Shown: positions 1 through 7,545 of the stretch, piece after piece
Layout of the letters: each line of letters begins with the position of its first letter
How positions within the stretch are numbered: the stretch's first letter is position 1
NCBI RefSeq assembly: GCF_039542035.1
Contig: NZ_BAABHJ010000040.1
Location: forward strand, 620,001 to 684,000
Reading direction: 5' to 3'
Origin: Actinoallomurus liliacearum
Lineage (GTDB): Bacteria; Actinomycetota; Actinomycetes; Streptosporangiales; Streptosporangiaceae
Length of the DNA: 64,000 nucleotides
Notes under the pieces: generated by a model
Database searches by the model: none
What the model saw: the letters and a program-made list of their open reading frames with translations, nothing else
Told to the model about the DNA's origin: nothing
Position numbers and translations under genes: made by a program

Positions 1-1132
1 CGATGTCGCCCTGGCCGAGCCCGGCGAACAGCGGGCCGGCGTCGACCTGCTTGAGCGTGACCTGGTAGCCCTTCTTCTCCAGCTCCGACTTCCAGAGCTG
101 GGTGACGGCGATGTCCTCGTCCCACGGGATGTAGCCGATCGTGATCGGCTTGCCCTTGCTGCCACCGCCGGAGCCCATGACGCCGAGCGTGGTCGCCAGC
201 AGCGCGAACACCACGACGCCGGACAGGGCCAGCGCCGGACGCGGACGGTACCGCAGGACGGAGGACACGCCCCCGTGCGCGGCCCGCTCGGCGTGCCGCC
301 GCGCGGCCGGCGCCAGGCGCTGCCCGAGGGCCCCGGTCATGCGGTCCAGGATGATCGCCAGCAGCACGACCGCCAGGCCGGCCTCGGCGCCCGCCCCCAG
401 GTTGTACTGCGTGATCGCCCCGAAGACGTTGGCGCCGAGCCCGGCGGCGCCGACCATGCCCGCGGTCACCACCATGGACAGCGAGAGCATGATGACCTGG
501 TTGACCCCGGTCATGATGGTGGGCAGCGCCAGCGGCAACTGCACCCGGGTGAGGATCCGCGACGACGGCGTGCCGAAAGCCTCGGCCGCCTCGACCATCT
601 CCCGGTCGACCTGCCTGATGCCGAGCTCCGTCAGCCGTACCCCCGGGGGAATGGCGAAGACCAGGCACGCGGCGATGCCCGGCACCTCCCCGAGCCCGAA
701 GAACGAGATCGCCGGGATCAGGTAGACGAAGGCCGGCATGGTCTGCATGAAGTCCAGCACCGGCCGGGCCACCGCGCCGACCGCGGACACCCGCACGCAG
801 AGGATGCCCAGCGGGATCCCGATGACGAGGGCGGCGACGCTGGAGACCAGCACCAGCGTGAGCGTCTGCATGGCCGCGTCCCACTGCCCCAGCCCGTCGA
901 TCACCATGAGGCCGGCGAAGGTCAGGACGCCCGCGAGCAGACCGCGCAGCCACCAGCACAGCATCGCGATGACGGCCGCCAGCGCCAGCGACGGCGGCGC
1001 GGTCAGCAGGTGGTCCATCCCGTGGACGACGCCGCCGACCACGTCACTGATCGCGTTGAAGACCGGCCTGCCGTGCCGGGTGAGGAAGTCGACCGCGTCG
1101 GTGACCCAGACGCCGAGGGGGATCCTAGGCAT
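1..1132 (-). CDS. Osmolyte (glycine betaine/proline-type) ABC importer: permease fused to substrate-binding domain, partial
   Basis: This gene runs off the left edge, so only 377 residues from the start are visible. Residues about 45-265 form a hydrophobic permease domain with the EAA-type cytoplasmic loop near 179-205 (EMVEAAEAFG, then a proline-rich QLPLALP). A last membrane segment lies at about 300-320. From about 328 (KPITIGYIPWDED) a periplasmic-binding domain of the OpuAC/ProX type begins. Permease-binding-protein fusions are known in the OpuA/ProU family and would import compatible solutes under osmotic stress. The ATG overlaps the 3' end of the ATPase gene by 8 bp, so the two are probably translationally coupled. 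Substrate is inferred from family, not seen. Confidence 0.88.
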   Translation of the reverse strand, partial: MPRIPLGVWVTDAVDFLTRHGRPVFNAISDVVGGVVHGMDHLLTAPPSLALAAVIAMLCWWLRGLLAGVLTFAGLMVIDGLGQWDAAMQTLTLVLVSSVAALVIGIPLGILCVRVSAVGAVARPVLDFMQTMPAFVYLIPAISFFGLGEVPGIAACLVFAIPPGVRLTELGIRQVDREMVEAAEAFGTPSSRILTRVQLPLALPTIMTGVNQVIMLSLSMVVTAGMVGAAGLGANVFGAITQYNLGAGAEAGLAVVLLAIILDRMTGALGQRLAPAARRHAERAAHGGVSSVLRYRPRPALALSGVVVFALLATTLGVMGSGGGSKGKPITIGYIPWDEDIAVTQLWKSELEKKGYQVTLKQVDAGPLFAGLGQGDI

Positions 1133-2384
1133 CGGCGGTCACCCCCCGAGGAGTGGTCTCTTCCGGAGGAGAGGTGTCCTCCCGTACGACGGGCATCTCT
1201 CCCGTGTTGCCCATGTGGCCCAGCGCGGCGAGCAGCGTCACTCGCGGGATCACGCCGATGAGCTTGCCGTTCCGGTCGGTGACGGGCACGGGCAGCGGGC
1301 TCTCCGCGCACGGCAGGAACAGATCGGCCACGGGAGTGTCCGGGTCGACCGGATGCGTGCCACCCTCGACGAGACCGTCGAGGGTGTTCCGCCCCGCCCG
1401 TACGGCCTTGGCCGCCGGCTCGGCGAACACCACGCCGGCCAGCCGCCGGTCGCGGGTCACGACGAACGCGAAGGACGTCTGCTGCTCGCGCATGACGCGC
1501 ACGGCCGCGCGGGGGCCGCCGTTCGCGTCGACCACCGCGATCGGCTTGTCCATCACCGAGCGGGCGGTGAGCACCCGCGTACGGTCGACGTCGGCGACGA
1601 ACTGCGCGACGTAGTCGTTGGCGGGGTCGGTGAGGATCTCCTCGGCGGTACCGATCTGCATGACGCGTCCGTGCCGGAGCATCGCGACCCGGTCGCCGAG
1701 CCGCATCGCCTCGTTCAGGTCGTGCGTGATGAAGACGATCGTCTTGCCGAGCTCGCCCTGCAGGTCGAGCAGCAGGTCCTGCATCTCCCGCCGGATCATC
1801 GGGTCCAGCGCGCTGAACGCCTCGTCCATGAGCAGGATGTCCGTCTCGGCGGAGAGCGCCCGGGCGATGCCCACGCGCTGCTGCATCCCGCCTGACAGCT
1901 GGTCGGGGTAGCGGTCCTCCCAGCCCGCGAGACCCACGTGGTTCAGGAACTCCCTGGCCTTCGCCAGCCGCTCCTGCTTTGGAACGTTCCGAGTCTCGAG
2001 CGCGTACGCCGCGTTCTCCAGGACGGTGCGGTGGGGGAAGAGCGCGAAGTGCTGGAAGACCATGCTGACCTTCTCCTGGCGGAGTCGGCGCAGTTCCTTC
2101 CCGCCCATGGCGGTGATGTCGACACCGTCGATCTCGATGCTGCCCGCCGTCGGCTCCAGGAGGCCGTTGAGCATCCGAATCAGCGTCGACTTGCCGGAGC
2201 CCGACAGCCCCATCACGACGAAGATCTCGCCCTCGTTCACCTCGAACGAGACGTCCGCGACGGCCGCGGTCACGCCCATCCGGCGGAGCTCGTCGGCGTC
2301 GGCGCCTTGGCGGATCTTGCGGAGGGCCTCAGCCGATCTGCGACCGAAGACCTTTGACACGTGTTGTGCGCGGATTCTGGGCAC
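1125..2384 (-). CDS. proV: Glycine betaine/proline-type ABC transporter ATP-binding protein with tandem CBS domains
   Basis: The 419-residue protein has Walker A GLSGSGKST (59-67), Q-loop Gln111, signature LSGGMQQR (163-170), Walker B DILLMDEA (182-189) and the switch His221. About 140 further residues form two CBS repeats, the arrangement of ProV/OpuAA subunits that sense ionic strength. I chose the GTG at 2384 because GGAAGGA sits just upstream and the protein then starts where family members do; a longer frame to 2522 is open but unlike the family. It is the first gene of an operon with the permease-binding fusion and energises uptake of compatible solutes at the inner face of the membrane. 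Confidence 0.92.
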   Translation of the reverse strand: MPRIRAQHVSKVFGRRSAEALRKIRQGADADELRRMGVTAAVADVSFEVNEGEIFVVMGLSGSGKSTLIRMLNGLLEPTAGSIEIDGVDITAMGGKELRRLRQEKVSMVFQHFALFPHRTVLENAAYALETRNVPKQERLAKAREFLNHVGLAGWEDRYPDQLSGGMQQRVGIARALSAETDILLMDEAFSALDPMIRREMQDLLLDLQGELGKTIVFITHDLNEAMRLGDRVAMLRHGRVMQIGTAEEILTDPANDYVAQFVADVDRTRVLTARSVMDKPIAVVDANGGPRAAVRVMREQQTSFAFVVTRDRRLAGVVFAEPAAKAVRAGRNTLDGLVEGGTHPVDPDTPVADLFLPCAESPLPVPVTDRNGKLIGVIPRVTLLAALGHMGNTGEMPVVREDTSPPEETTPRGVTADA

Positions 2385-2513
2385 ATCGTCCTTCCGGTCC
2401 GGCCGCGCCGCCGTCCCGGGAGCCGTCGTCCCCGTCGAACCGCGCGGCAATCTGCGCGAACCGCCGTGCCCGCCCCACCACGGCTCGCCTGTACGACCCA
2501 GTGGAACCGAGAC

Positions 2514-2527
2514 GTGACACATGTCAC
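2514..2527. promoter_or_regulatory. Candidate operator: 6-2-6 inverted repeat
   Basis: GTGACA and TGTCAC are exact inverted copies around a CA spacer, about 130 bp upstream of the proV start. The half-site resembles Crp/GntR-type sites, but this is inference from symmetry and position only. Confidence 0.3.
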
Positions 2528-2764
2528 TCTCGCGGTCGCCAACCGACCGAATGGGTCATGCGTCAAGGCACCTTATCGCCCGGTTAAAAGCAGTGCACGT
2601 TCGTGTGTGAACCCTCACATTCCGCAATGATCGGTTTGACCTGCGGAGATACGGGCAGTCCGGGCCCCTCGGGCCGCCCCGAACGCTCCACCGACGCGGT
2701 CGCACAGACGAAGAACCGGACCGCGGCGAGCCATCGCCACGGTCCGGTGAGTTGGACGGTCCGA

Positions 2765-2785
2765 CCGCCGGCACCGGGCCGGCGG
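2765..2785 (-). terminator. Hairpin downstream of dcd
   Basis: CCGCCGGC and GCCGGCGG are exact inverted copies around a 5-base loop, starting 9 bp beyond the dcd stop. There is no T-run, as is common for actinobacterial terminators. Confidence 0.45.
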
Positions 2786-2793
2786 GCGTCCTG

Positions 2794-3369
2794 TCAGACG
2801 CGCGTCTGGTGGAAGTTCACGTAGGACCGCGACGGCGTCGGGCCGCGCTGGTCCTGGTACCGAGACCCGTGGCGCTCGGAGCCGTACGGCTCCTCCACCG
2901 GAGAACTCGTGCGGAACAGGCACATCTGCCCGATCTTCATGCCCGGCCACAGCTTGATCGGCAGCGTCGCGACGTTCGACAGCTCCAGCGTCACGTGGCC
3001 GGAGAAGCCCGGGTCGATCCAGCCCGCCGTCGAGTGCGTGAGCAGCCCCAGGCGCCCCAGACTCGACTTGCCCTCCAGCCGCGCGGCCAGATCGTCCGGC
3101 AGGCCGAACACCTCGTACGTCGAGGCCAGCACGAACTCCCCCGGGTGCAGGATGAACGCCTGGTCCGGCTCGACATCGACGAGCCGGGTGAGGTCGGGCT
3201 GCTCCACCGCCGGATCGATGTGCGGATACCTGTGGTTCTCGAACACCCGGAAGTAGCGGTCCAGGCGCACGTCGATGCTCGACGGCTGAACCATCCCGGG
3301 ATCGTACGGATCGATCTTCATCCGCCCGGACTCGATCTCGTTCTTGAGATCACGATCGGAGAGCAGCAC
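2794..3369 (-). CDS. dcd: dCTP deaminase (possibly bifunctional with dUTPase activity)
   Basis: The 191-residue product has the full dCTP-deaminase length. It carries the dUTPase-fold motif GKSSLGRLGL (100-109) and the GWIDPGFSGHVTLEL block with the expected catalytic Glu at 129. It deaminates dCTP to dUTP in pyrimidine deoxynucleotide synthesis in the cytoplasm; the mycobacterial homologue also cleaves dUTP to dUMP, which may apply here but cannot be read from sequence. It stands alone, 157 bp from a tRNA-Gly gene on the other strand. Confidence 0.96.
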   Translation of the reverse strand: MLLSDRDLKNEIESGRMKIDPYDPGMVQPSSIDVRLDRYFRVFENHRYPHIDPAVEQPDLTRLVDVEPDQAFILHPGEFVLASTYEVFGLPDDLAARLEGKSSLGRLGLLTHSTAGWIDPGFSGHVTLELSNVATLPIKLWPGMKIGQMCLFRTSSPVEEPYGSERHGSRYQDQRGPTPSRSYVNFHQTRV

Positions 3370-3526
3370 GACAAGAAACTACCGGGTAAAGCGACCCGAC
3401 ACGTAAACGCCGGTCCTGGACCGCGCCCCGGCGTACGGAGGTGATCACGCCTGAAGCGAACCTCTGGGCGCGGAGGGCGCGGGTTCCGGTAGCATGTGCG
3501 GGCGGTCACCTGAGAAGGCGATCGAT

Positions 3527-3600
3527 GCGGGTGTAGTTCAATGGCAGAACTCCAGCTTCCCAAGCTGGTAGCGCGGGTTCGATTCCCGTCACCCGCTCCA
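3527..3600 (+). tRNA. tRNA-Gly (anticodon CCC)
   Basis: The acceptor stem GCGGGTG pairs with CACCCGC. The anticodon stem CCAGC/GCTGG closes a loop TTCCCAA, giving anticodon CCC. The T-arm GCGGG-TTCGATT-CCCGT is present and a 3' CCA is encoded. The 43 bases from the anticodon loop to the second C of CCA recur exactly at 6077-6119, so this gene is an integration target. Confidence 0.96.
3557..3599. repeat. Attachment-site core, copy 1 (inside tRNA-Gly)
   Basis: These 43 bp, from the anticodon loop through CC of the CCA end, are identical to 6077-6119. A direct repeat of a tRNA 3' end about 2.5 kb away is the signature of tyrosine-recombinase integration; here the full tRNA is preserved, so this is the attL-like copy. 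Confidence 0.88.
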
Positions 3601-4020
3601 ACAGCTAAGGCCCAGGTCAGGACATGAATCCCGACCTCGCCCGCGGGCTGTGCGCCTACCTGCGCCAGCGCAACGCCAACGCCGCCACTTCCAGACGTCC
3701 TGGCCGCCCAACACCGCGAAGGCGACCGCATCCGTAGCGAACGACAGCAACGCTGCTGCGGCCGCCCACCGACCCAAAGCCCTGTGATCAAACCCGGCGA
3801 ACGTTCGTGGTCGCCGCACCAGGGCGTCCGCTAGTGCATTTCTTTGCAGCTCATAAAGATCGTTTTAGCCCGGCCTCGGGCACATCCGTGACCGCACGGC
3901 CTCATAGATCGTTCGTGCGTCACGCGTCAGTTGGCCGGAAGGCCGACCGGACCGGCGAGAGCTTTGGCGTGCCCCGGGCCGGCGGCGCATCCCGATGCCG
4001 GCCTTCATGAAAGGAAGCCC
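3601..4020. other. Non-coding left end of the integrated element
   Basis: These 420 bp hold no convincing gene. A weak hairpin resembling the one after the second att copy starts at about 3608 (AGGCCCAGG, later CCGACCT). A segment at 3737-3819 is repeated beyond the next gene. Short reading frames here look like eroded coding sequence, but I cannot name the family. Confidence 0.5.
3737..3819 (+). repeat. Imperfect direct repeat flanking the DUF3494 gene, left copy
   Basis: This stretch aligns along its whole length with 5112-5189, matching at about four of five positions by eye with small gaps. Shared blocks include GGCCGCCCAC and AAACCCGG. The two copies bracket the DUF3494 gene in the same orientation. 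Confidence 0.7.
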
Positions 4021-5079
4021 ATGCCGACAAGAGGTCTCACCGGCGCCATCCGCAGGCTCACCTCACCACCCCGACTGGCACGCGCCCTGACTCTGGCCTG
4101 TGCGACCAGTGTCCTGATCGGGGTGGCCGGGTCCGCGAGCGCGAGCGCGGCTACACCGCCCGTACCACTCGGTGCCGCCGCCAACTTCGCGGTTCTCGCC
4201 GGGTCGACGGTCACCAACACCGGCTCCACCACGATCAACGGTGATCTCGGGCTGAGCCCGGGCACCTCGGTGACCGGCTTTCCTCCCGGGCATGTGAGCG
4301 GAACCCAACACGTGGCCGATACTGTCGCGTTGCAGGCCAAGAACGACCTCGCCACCGCGTACGATGACGCCGCGGCACGCCCGACCACCGCCACCGTCCC
4401 CGTAGAACTCGGCGGCACCACCAAGACACCCGGCGTATACGACTCTCCCGCGGGCACGTTCGGGATCACCGGCACGCTGACCCTCGACGCCCAGGGCGAC
4501 CCGAACGCCGTGTTCATCTTCAAAGCCGCATCCACGCTGACCACGGCGTCGGCGAGCAGCGTGAACCTCGTCAATGGTGCTCAGGCATGCAACGTGTTCT
4601 GGCTGGTCGGCAGCTCCGCGACGCTCGGAACCAATTCCACCCTGCGAGGGAACATCATGGCGCAGGCCTCGATCACCGTCACGACGGGCGTCATCGTGGA
4701 CGGCCGGGCGCTGGCACGCAGCGCCGCGGTCACACTGGACACTGACACGATCACCCGCCCGAGCTGTGGCGAATCGGCCACCAGCACCACTACAACGCTG
4801 ACATCTTCGGCGAACCCCACACCGGTGGGCCAACGGGTCAGTTTCATCGCCACAGTGAAAGCCACCACTGGTACGGCCATTCCGGCGGGCCTGGTGGTGT
4901 TCACGGACGGCCGAAGGATCATCCTCGGCGCCGTCGCTCTCGACAGCACGGGGCACGCGGTATTGACCACCTCCGCGCTTCCAGCCGGGATCCATCGGAT
5001 CAGAGCCGTCTATATCGGCACAACCGCGTTCGCCGGCAGCACTTCACCGGAAATCGTGGAGTACGTCCTACCCGGCTGA
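4021..5079 (+). CDS. Secreted DUF3494 (ice-binding-like) protein with C-terminal Ig-like domain
   Basis: The 352-residue protein starts at an ATG after AAAGGAAG. A Sec signal peptide spans about residues 1-43, ending near SASASAATPP. Residues about 48-275 have the DUF3494 pattern: LGAAANFAVLAGSTVTNTG, then GDLGLSPG, then repeated short strands with FIFKAAS and CNVFWLVGSSATLG, a beta-helix family that includes ice-binding proteins. Residues about 280-352 look like a bacterial Ig-like repeat (PVGQRVSFIATV, GLVVFTDG). It is probably exported and surface-associated. Ice binding is a family property and not shown; many actinobacterial members may be adhesins. The gene is cargo between duplicated att sites and is flanked by 80-bp direct repeats. 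Confidence 0.87.
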   Translation: MPTRGLTGAIRRLTSPPRLARALTLACATSVLIGVAGSASASAATPPVPLGAAANFAVLAGSTVTNTGSTTINGDLGLSPGTSVTGFPPGHVSGTQHVADTVALQAKNDLATAYDDAAARPTTATVPVELGGTTKTPGVYDSPAGTFGITGTLTLDAQGDPNAVFIFKAASTLTTASASSVNLVNGAQACNVFWLVGSSATLGTNSTLRGNIMAQASITVTTGVIVDGRALARSAAVTLDTDTITRPSCGESATSTTTTLTSSANPTPVGQRVSFIATVKATTGTAIPAGLVVFTDGRRIILGAVALDSTGHAVLTTSALPAGIHRIRAVYIGTTAFAGSTSPEIVEYVLPG

Positions 5080-5111
5080 CCACTCTCGATGAATCTGCAG
5101 TGATCGAGACC

Positions 5112-5189
5112 GCGAACGCCACCAACGCTGGGGCCGCCCACACGCCCAAGCCACCTGACAAACCCGGTGAACGTTGGTGGTCACCGCAC
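5112..5189 (+). repeat. Imperfect direct repeat flanking the DUF3494 gene, right copy
   Basis: Homologous to 3737-3819 and in the same orientation, starting 33 bp past the DUF3494 stop. Such a pair suggests the gene arrived by recombination between, or duplication of, a pre-existing sequence. Confidence 0.7.
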
Positions 5190-5416
5190 TAGGCATGACA
5201 TGCGCGCTGTTGCCGACTGCTGTACAACACGGAAGTACAGCAACACCGTCGTGCAGCGCCGGCCACGATCACACGGCAACACACGTCCGAGCAGGGCACA
5301 CCAGGGCCGACCTTGATCGTGCCGGTAGTTCGGGACGAAGAGGCATCGGATGGCGCGGCCAAGTTGGCTGAGCGAGCCCGAAGCGGGGGTCTCGCGACCC
5401 CCAGCCCCCGCGAGGC

Positions 5417-5480
5417 GGAGTACTCACCCGCGCGAAACCGTCTGTCACGCCATCTCGCCGTTCGCGCGGGTGAGTACTCC
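5417..5480. repeat. Perfect 20-bp inverted repeat around a GAGTACTC core
   Basis: The left arm at 5417-5436 (ending TACTCACCCGCGCGAA) and right arm at 5461-5480 (starting TTCGCGCGGGTGAGTA) are exact inverted copies around a 24-base spacer. Each arm contains the self-complementary octamer GAGTACTC. A third, degenerate right-type arm lies at 5887-5913. It could be a repressor operator, a replication-type hairpin or a terminator. Confidence 0.8.
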
Positions 5481-5746
5481 GGTCCGGCGTTTACGCCGCG
5501 GTAGTGGACACGCTTGCTAGCACTCGCGCTAACGATCACTCTGACTGCCTCGGACGAGTCCGCGCATTGAGGCGCCCTACGAGGATGGTTGCCTCGTTGT
5601 CTGCAGGTATTCGTACTAGCTACCGGTGAACTCAATCTCAATCGGGCTGCTCTGAGCTTCTGCCCTAGAGAAGTTCTTCTCACTCTTGAAGGTCTGGGGA
5701 TCTGCGCCAAAGAGGAACGTCTTAGACGTATGTTGGCGGAACACGG

Positions 5747-5992
5747 ATGGCACTGTGTCGTGAATGTGACCAACCTGTGAAGGCGGAAGGGGGGCGAGTC
5801 TGCAACATGCCGGCTGAGGGTGAGCACGTCACCATAGCTGCGGCCTCTGCCTCTAAGTGGCCCAGATGCTGGCGCTCCCACCGTCGCGCCGTTCGCGGGG
5901 GCGAGCGCTCCGGACCCAAGCCTGCCGGTGGATGTTGGCGCACGTCAACGACGTCCACCCTGTCTGAGTCCGTGCAATTAGCGTGCAACTAG
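5747..5992 (+). CDS. Doubtful small protein at the right end of the element
   Basis: This 81-codon frame begins MALCRECDQPV, a CxxC pair that might be a zinc knuckle, and ends inside the tandem CAATTAG repeats beside the second att copy. In tRNA-integrated elements the last gene before the att core is usually the integrase, so this could be an eroded integrase 3' end. No catalytic motif (R..HxxR..Y) is visible. I list it as a possible remnant only. Confidence 0.2.
   Translation: MALCRECDQPVKAEGGRVCNMPAEGEHVTIAAASASKWPRCWRSHRRAVRGGERSGPKPAGGCWRTSTTSTLSESVQLACN
5887..5913. repeat. Degenerate third copy of the GAGTACTC arm
   Basis: This segment matches 5456-5482 at 23 of 27 positions. Both start CGCCGTTCGCG and end CTCCGG, with GAGTACTCC here changed to GAGCGCTCC, which keeps the dyad symmetry of the octamer. 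Confidence 0.55.
5972..5992 (+). repeat. Tandem arm-type repeats left of the att core
   Basis: GTGCAATTAG and GTGCAACTAG occur in tandem, 11 bp apart, 84 bp left of the att core copy at 6077. A matching pair lies to the right at 6194-6214. Paired direct repeats one helical turn apart beside an att core resemble integrase arm-binding sites. Confidence 0.55.
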
Positions 5993-6076
5993 CCAGGGCG
6001 AGCAGGGGTCAACAAGGGTCACTCGCGGGCTTCCCCAGCCGCAGGTCAGGGGCTCTGAAGGCCGATCTTCATTTGA

Positions 6077-6119
6077 TTCCCAAGCTGGTAGCGCGGGTTC
6101 GATTCCCGTCACCCGCTCC
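6077..6119. repeat. Attachment-site core, copy 2 (tRNA-Gly 3' fragment)
   Basis: An exact 43-bp copy of 3557-3599. The bases before it (TTTGA) do not continue the tRNA, so only the 3' half is duplicated and no second tRNA gene exists here. The base after it is G rather than the A of CCA. It marks the right end of the 3.6-6.1 kb element, or the junction between two tandem elements. Confidence 0.88.
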
Positions 6120-6126
6120 GACTGAG

Positions 6127-6164
6127 AAAGCCCAGGCCAGGAACAGATCTCGGACCTGGGCTTT
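6127..6164 (+). terminator. Hairpin just past the second att copy
   Basis: AAAGCCCAGG and CCTGGGCTTT are exact inverted copies around an 18-base loop, with TTT at the end of the right arm. It is probably the original terminator of the tRNA-Gly transcription unit, displaced from its gene by integration. Confidence 0.65.
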
Positions 6165-6193
6165 GATCTTGATAGGGCCAGCGAACGGCTGCC

Positions 6194-6214
6194 GGGCAAT
6201 TAGCGGGCAATTAG
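6194..6214 (+). repeat. Tandem arm-type repeats right of the att core
   Basis: GGGCAATTAG occurs twice, 11 bp apart, 75 bp right of the att core at 6077-6119. It matches the 5972-5992 pair in sequence, spacing and orientation. Arm-like sites on both sides of one core are expected of an attP-type junction. Confidence 0.55.
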
Positions 6215-6328
6215 GTCGCCGGCATCGGTGGCGCCGTCGTCCTGGTCGTCGTCAGCCGCGCGAGCTTCCTTCACGAGGGCATCAAGGCGGCGGCGCTGCG
6301 CGTCGCCGCAGGCCGCCCGCTCCGGCAC
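6200..6328 (-). pseudogene. Possible integrase 3'-end remnant
   Basis: This 42-codon minus-strand frame (ending DLIAR) is charged and helical (RRRLDALVKEARAADD) and stops inside the right-hand CAATTAG repeats. Another frame just upstream suggests a frameshift. Position next to an att core with the stop in the arm repeats fits an integrase C-terminus, but the catalytic region is missing, so this is inference. Confidence 0.2.
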
Positions 6329-6394
6329 GCCCTACGTGCGTGCGGCATGGGCGCCGGTTCCTCCGGCCGTCCCGGTCCTCGTCGAAGCTCGTCG

Positions 6395-6805
6395 TCATTC
6401 CGGCCGATCGCCGGCGAACAGTAGCTCTCCCCGGGCGTATCGCCAGTAGCCGTGCTGGCCGCGTGACTTCCACGTCTCGGCCGCCGTCTGCGCCTGCCGC
6501 ACCCATCCGCGAAGCTGCGGCAAGCCCTGCGAGCGCAAGAGCGAGCGAACAGCAACCCGGTCGATGGACCGGACCGGACGAATGACGACATCGACGCCGA
6601 CTGAGTCCGGATGGATGCCGCCTTGCCCGTAGTTGAACGACAGGGCCGGGACCCAACTCACCACCACCACGACATCGGAGATCAAACCCGTCTCGAAGCG
6701 AGGTGGTTTCATCAGAGCGTGTGCGTCGCCGAGTCCGTCGATCACGTCGGTGAGGGAGAGTGGCCACGACTGCCCTCGGGGAAGGCCACGGTTCCGTGAC
6801 GACAT
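6395..6805 (-). CDS. Hypothetical protein
   Basis: I do not recognise the family. The 136-residue product (starting MSSRNRGLPRGQSW) has a hydrophobic centre (GLISDVVVVVSWVPAL) and a C-terminus rich in Trp, Arg and Gln (GWVRQAQTAAETWKSRG). An in-frame ATG at 6937 would lengthen it by 44 residues of unlikely composition, so I prefer 6805. It lies in the stretch with other element-type genes and faces away from them. Confidence 0.5.
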   Translation of the reverse strand: MSSRNRGLPRGQSWPLSLTDVIDGLGDAHALMKPPRFETGLISDVVVVVSWVPALSFNYGQGGIHPDSVGVDVVIRPVRSIDRVAVRSLLRSQGLPQLRGWVRQAQTAAETWKSRGQHGYWRYARGELLFAGDRPE

Positions 6806-6981
6806 GCCCCCGATCATGACGTTCACGAGTACACACCCGCATGCGCAAATCGCCGCACAAGCGCCTTCGGCGGGGCGCTTCCGGCTCCGGGGTGGGAGCA
6901 CCTTCGGCGGGGAGTAGCGCCTGTTCACCTGCCCCACCTAGCCTGAGGTCGCCGTGTGCCCATCGCTGAGGGGAAAGGCTG

Positions 6982-7308
6982 ATGGCTGAGCCACCGCGCC
7001 GGATCAGGCCGCGAGACGATCCGTCCTCATGGTCTTACTACGGCGCCGCCCATCGCTACGACGTTCACGGCGATCCCGACGCAGAGGCTGCCTGCGAGCG
7101 GCGTATGGACATGCTTGTCCTGGAGCGGCGTGAAGACGAGCTCAAGGCGCTGAGCATGGCCGGCGACCGGTGTGCGTTCATCGCTCTGATCGAAATCCTC
7201 GTTGATGAGAATCGCGTTGACGACCTGCGTGCGATGGCCGAGGCCGGCGACGGCCGAGCCCACGCGACCTTGATGGAGTTGTTGAGAAACCAGGAGTGCG
7301 CAGACTGA
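6982..7308 (+). CDS. Small helical-repeat protein (AGD-type repeats)
   Basis: The 108-residue protein follows a GAGGGGAAAGG ribosome-binding site. Residues about 52-105 form two similar 27-28-residue helical units: REDELKALSMAGDRCAFIAL, then RVDDLRAMAEAGDGRAHATL. Repeats built around an AGD turn occur in longer actinobacterial proteins, often in mobile regions, so this may be a shortened member. It probably makes a helical protein-binding surface; no enzymatic motif is present. The neighbour downstream is a DUF4913 gene. Confidence 0.6.
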   Translation: MAEPPRRIRPRDDPSSWSYYGAAHRYDVHGDPDAEAACERRMDMLVLERREDELKALSMAGDRCAFIALIEILVDENRVDDLRAMAEAGDGRAHATLMELLRNQECAD

Positions 7309-7545
7309 CCGTGCCAGGAGGCAGATAAGTAGCGCTTCGCGGCCGCCGCGAGCAAGGAGGAGATCAACCCGGCCGAGGCACACACGGCCTCTTCTCGAGG
7401 CGGGGCGGACATCTGCGCGTGTCTGCGATGGGCTGAGCGTGCGTGTCTGGGAACCCGCGGTCCCCCGACCCCTCCTTGACCCGCCCCGGAGTTTCCGGAC
7501 GATCATCCATCGAGCATGCTGCCAGTACCACGAGGGAGACTCATC

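Larger units (their letters stand above)
2385..2793. other. Intergenic region upstream of the osmolyte importer
   Basis: These 409 bp separate the dcd stop from the proV start, with both genes on the minus strand. I see no convincing gene. The region holds a short inverted repeat near 2514 and a GC-rich hairpin just past dcd at 2765-2785, both listed separately. The stretch around 2570-2640 is less GC-rich and could carry the importer promoter, but no well-spaced -35/-10 pair is clear. Confidence 0.5.
5190..5971. other. Low-GC, repeat-rich interior of the element
   Basis: No confident gene is visible apart from a doubtful small frame at 5747-5992. A short inverted repeat (TGCTGTAC/GTACAGCA) lies at 5218-5242 and a long one at 5417-5480. 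The part from about 5560 to 5760 is clearly less GC-rich than the surroundings, which suggests foreign origin. No integrase, excisionase or replication gene could be recognised. Confidence 0.5.

Noticed and set aside
2789..2810. CAGACGCGCGTCTG palindrome at the dcd 3' end as an operator
   Set aside because: It lies within and just past the last codons of dcd, away from any promoter, and such GC-rich palindromes arise readily by chance here.
6077..6120. Second tRNA-Gly gene
   Set aside because: Only the 3' half is present; the acceptor 5' strand and D-arm are missing, so it is an att copy.
5978..6199. Minus-strand frame running across the second att copy (VTGIEPALPAW)
   Set aside because: This is the familiar artefact of reading the complement of a tRNA 3' end and its flank; it has no independent support.
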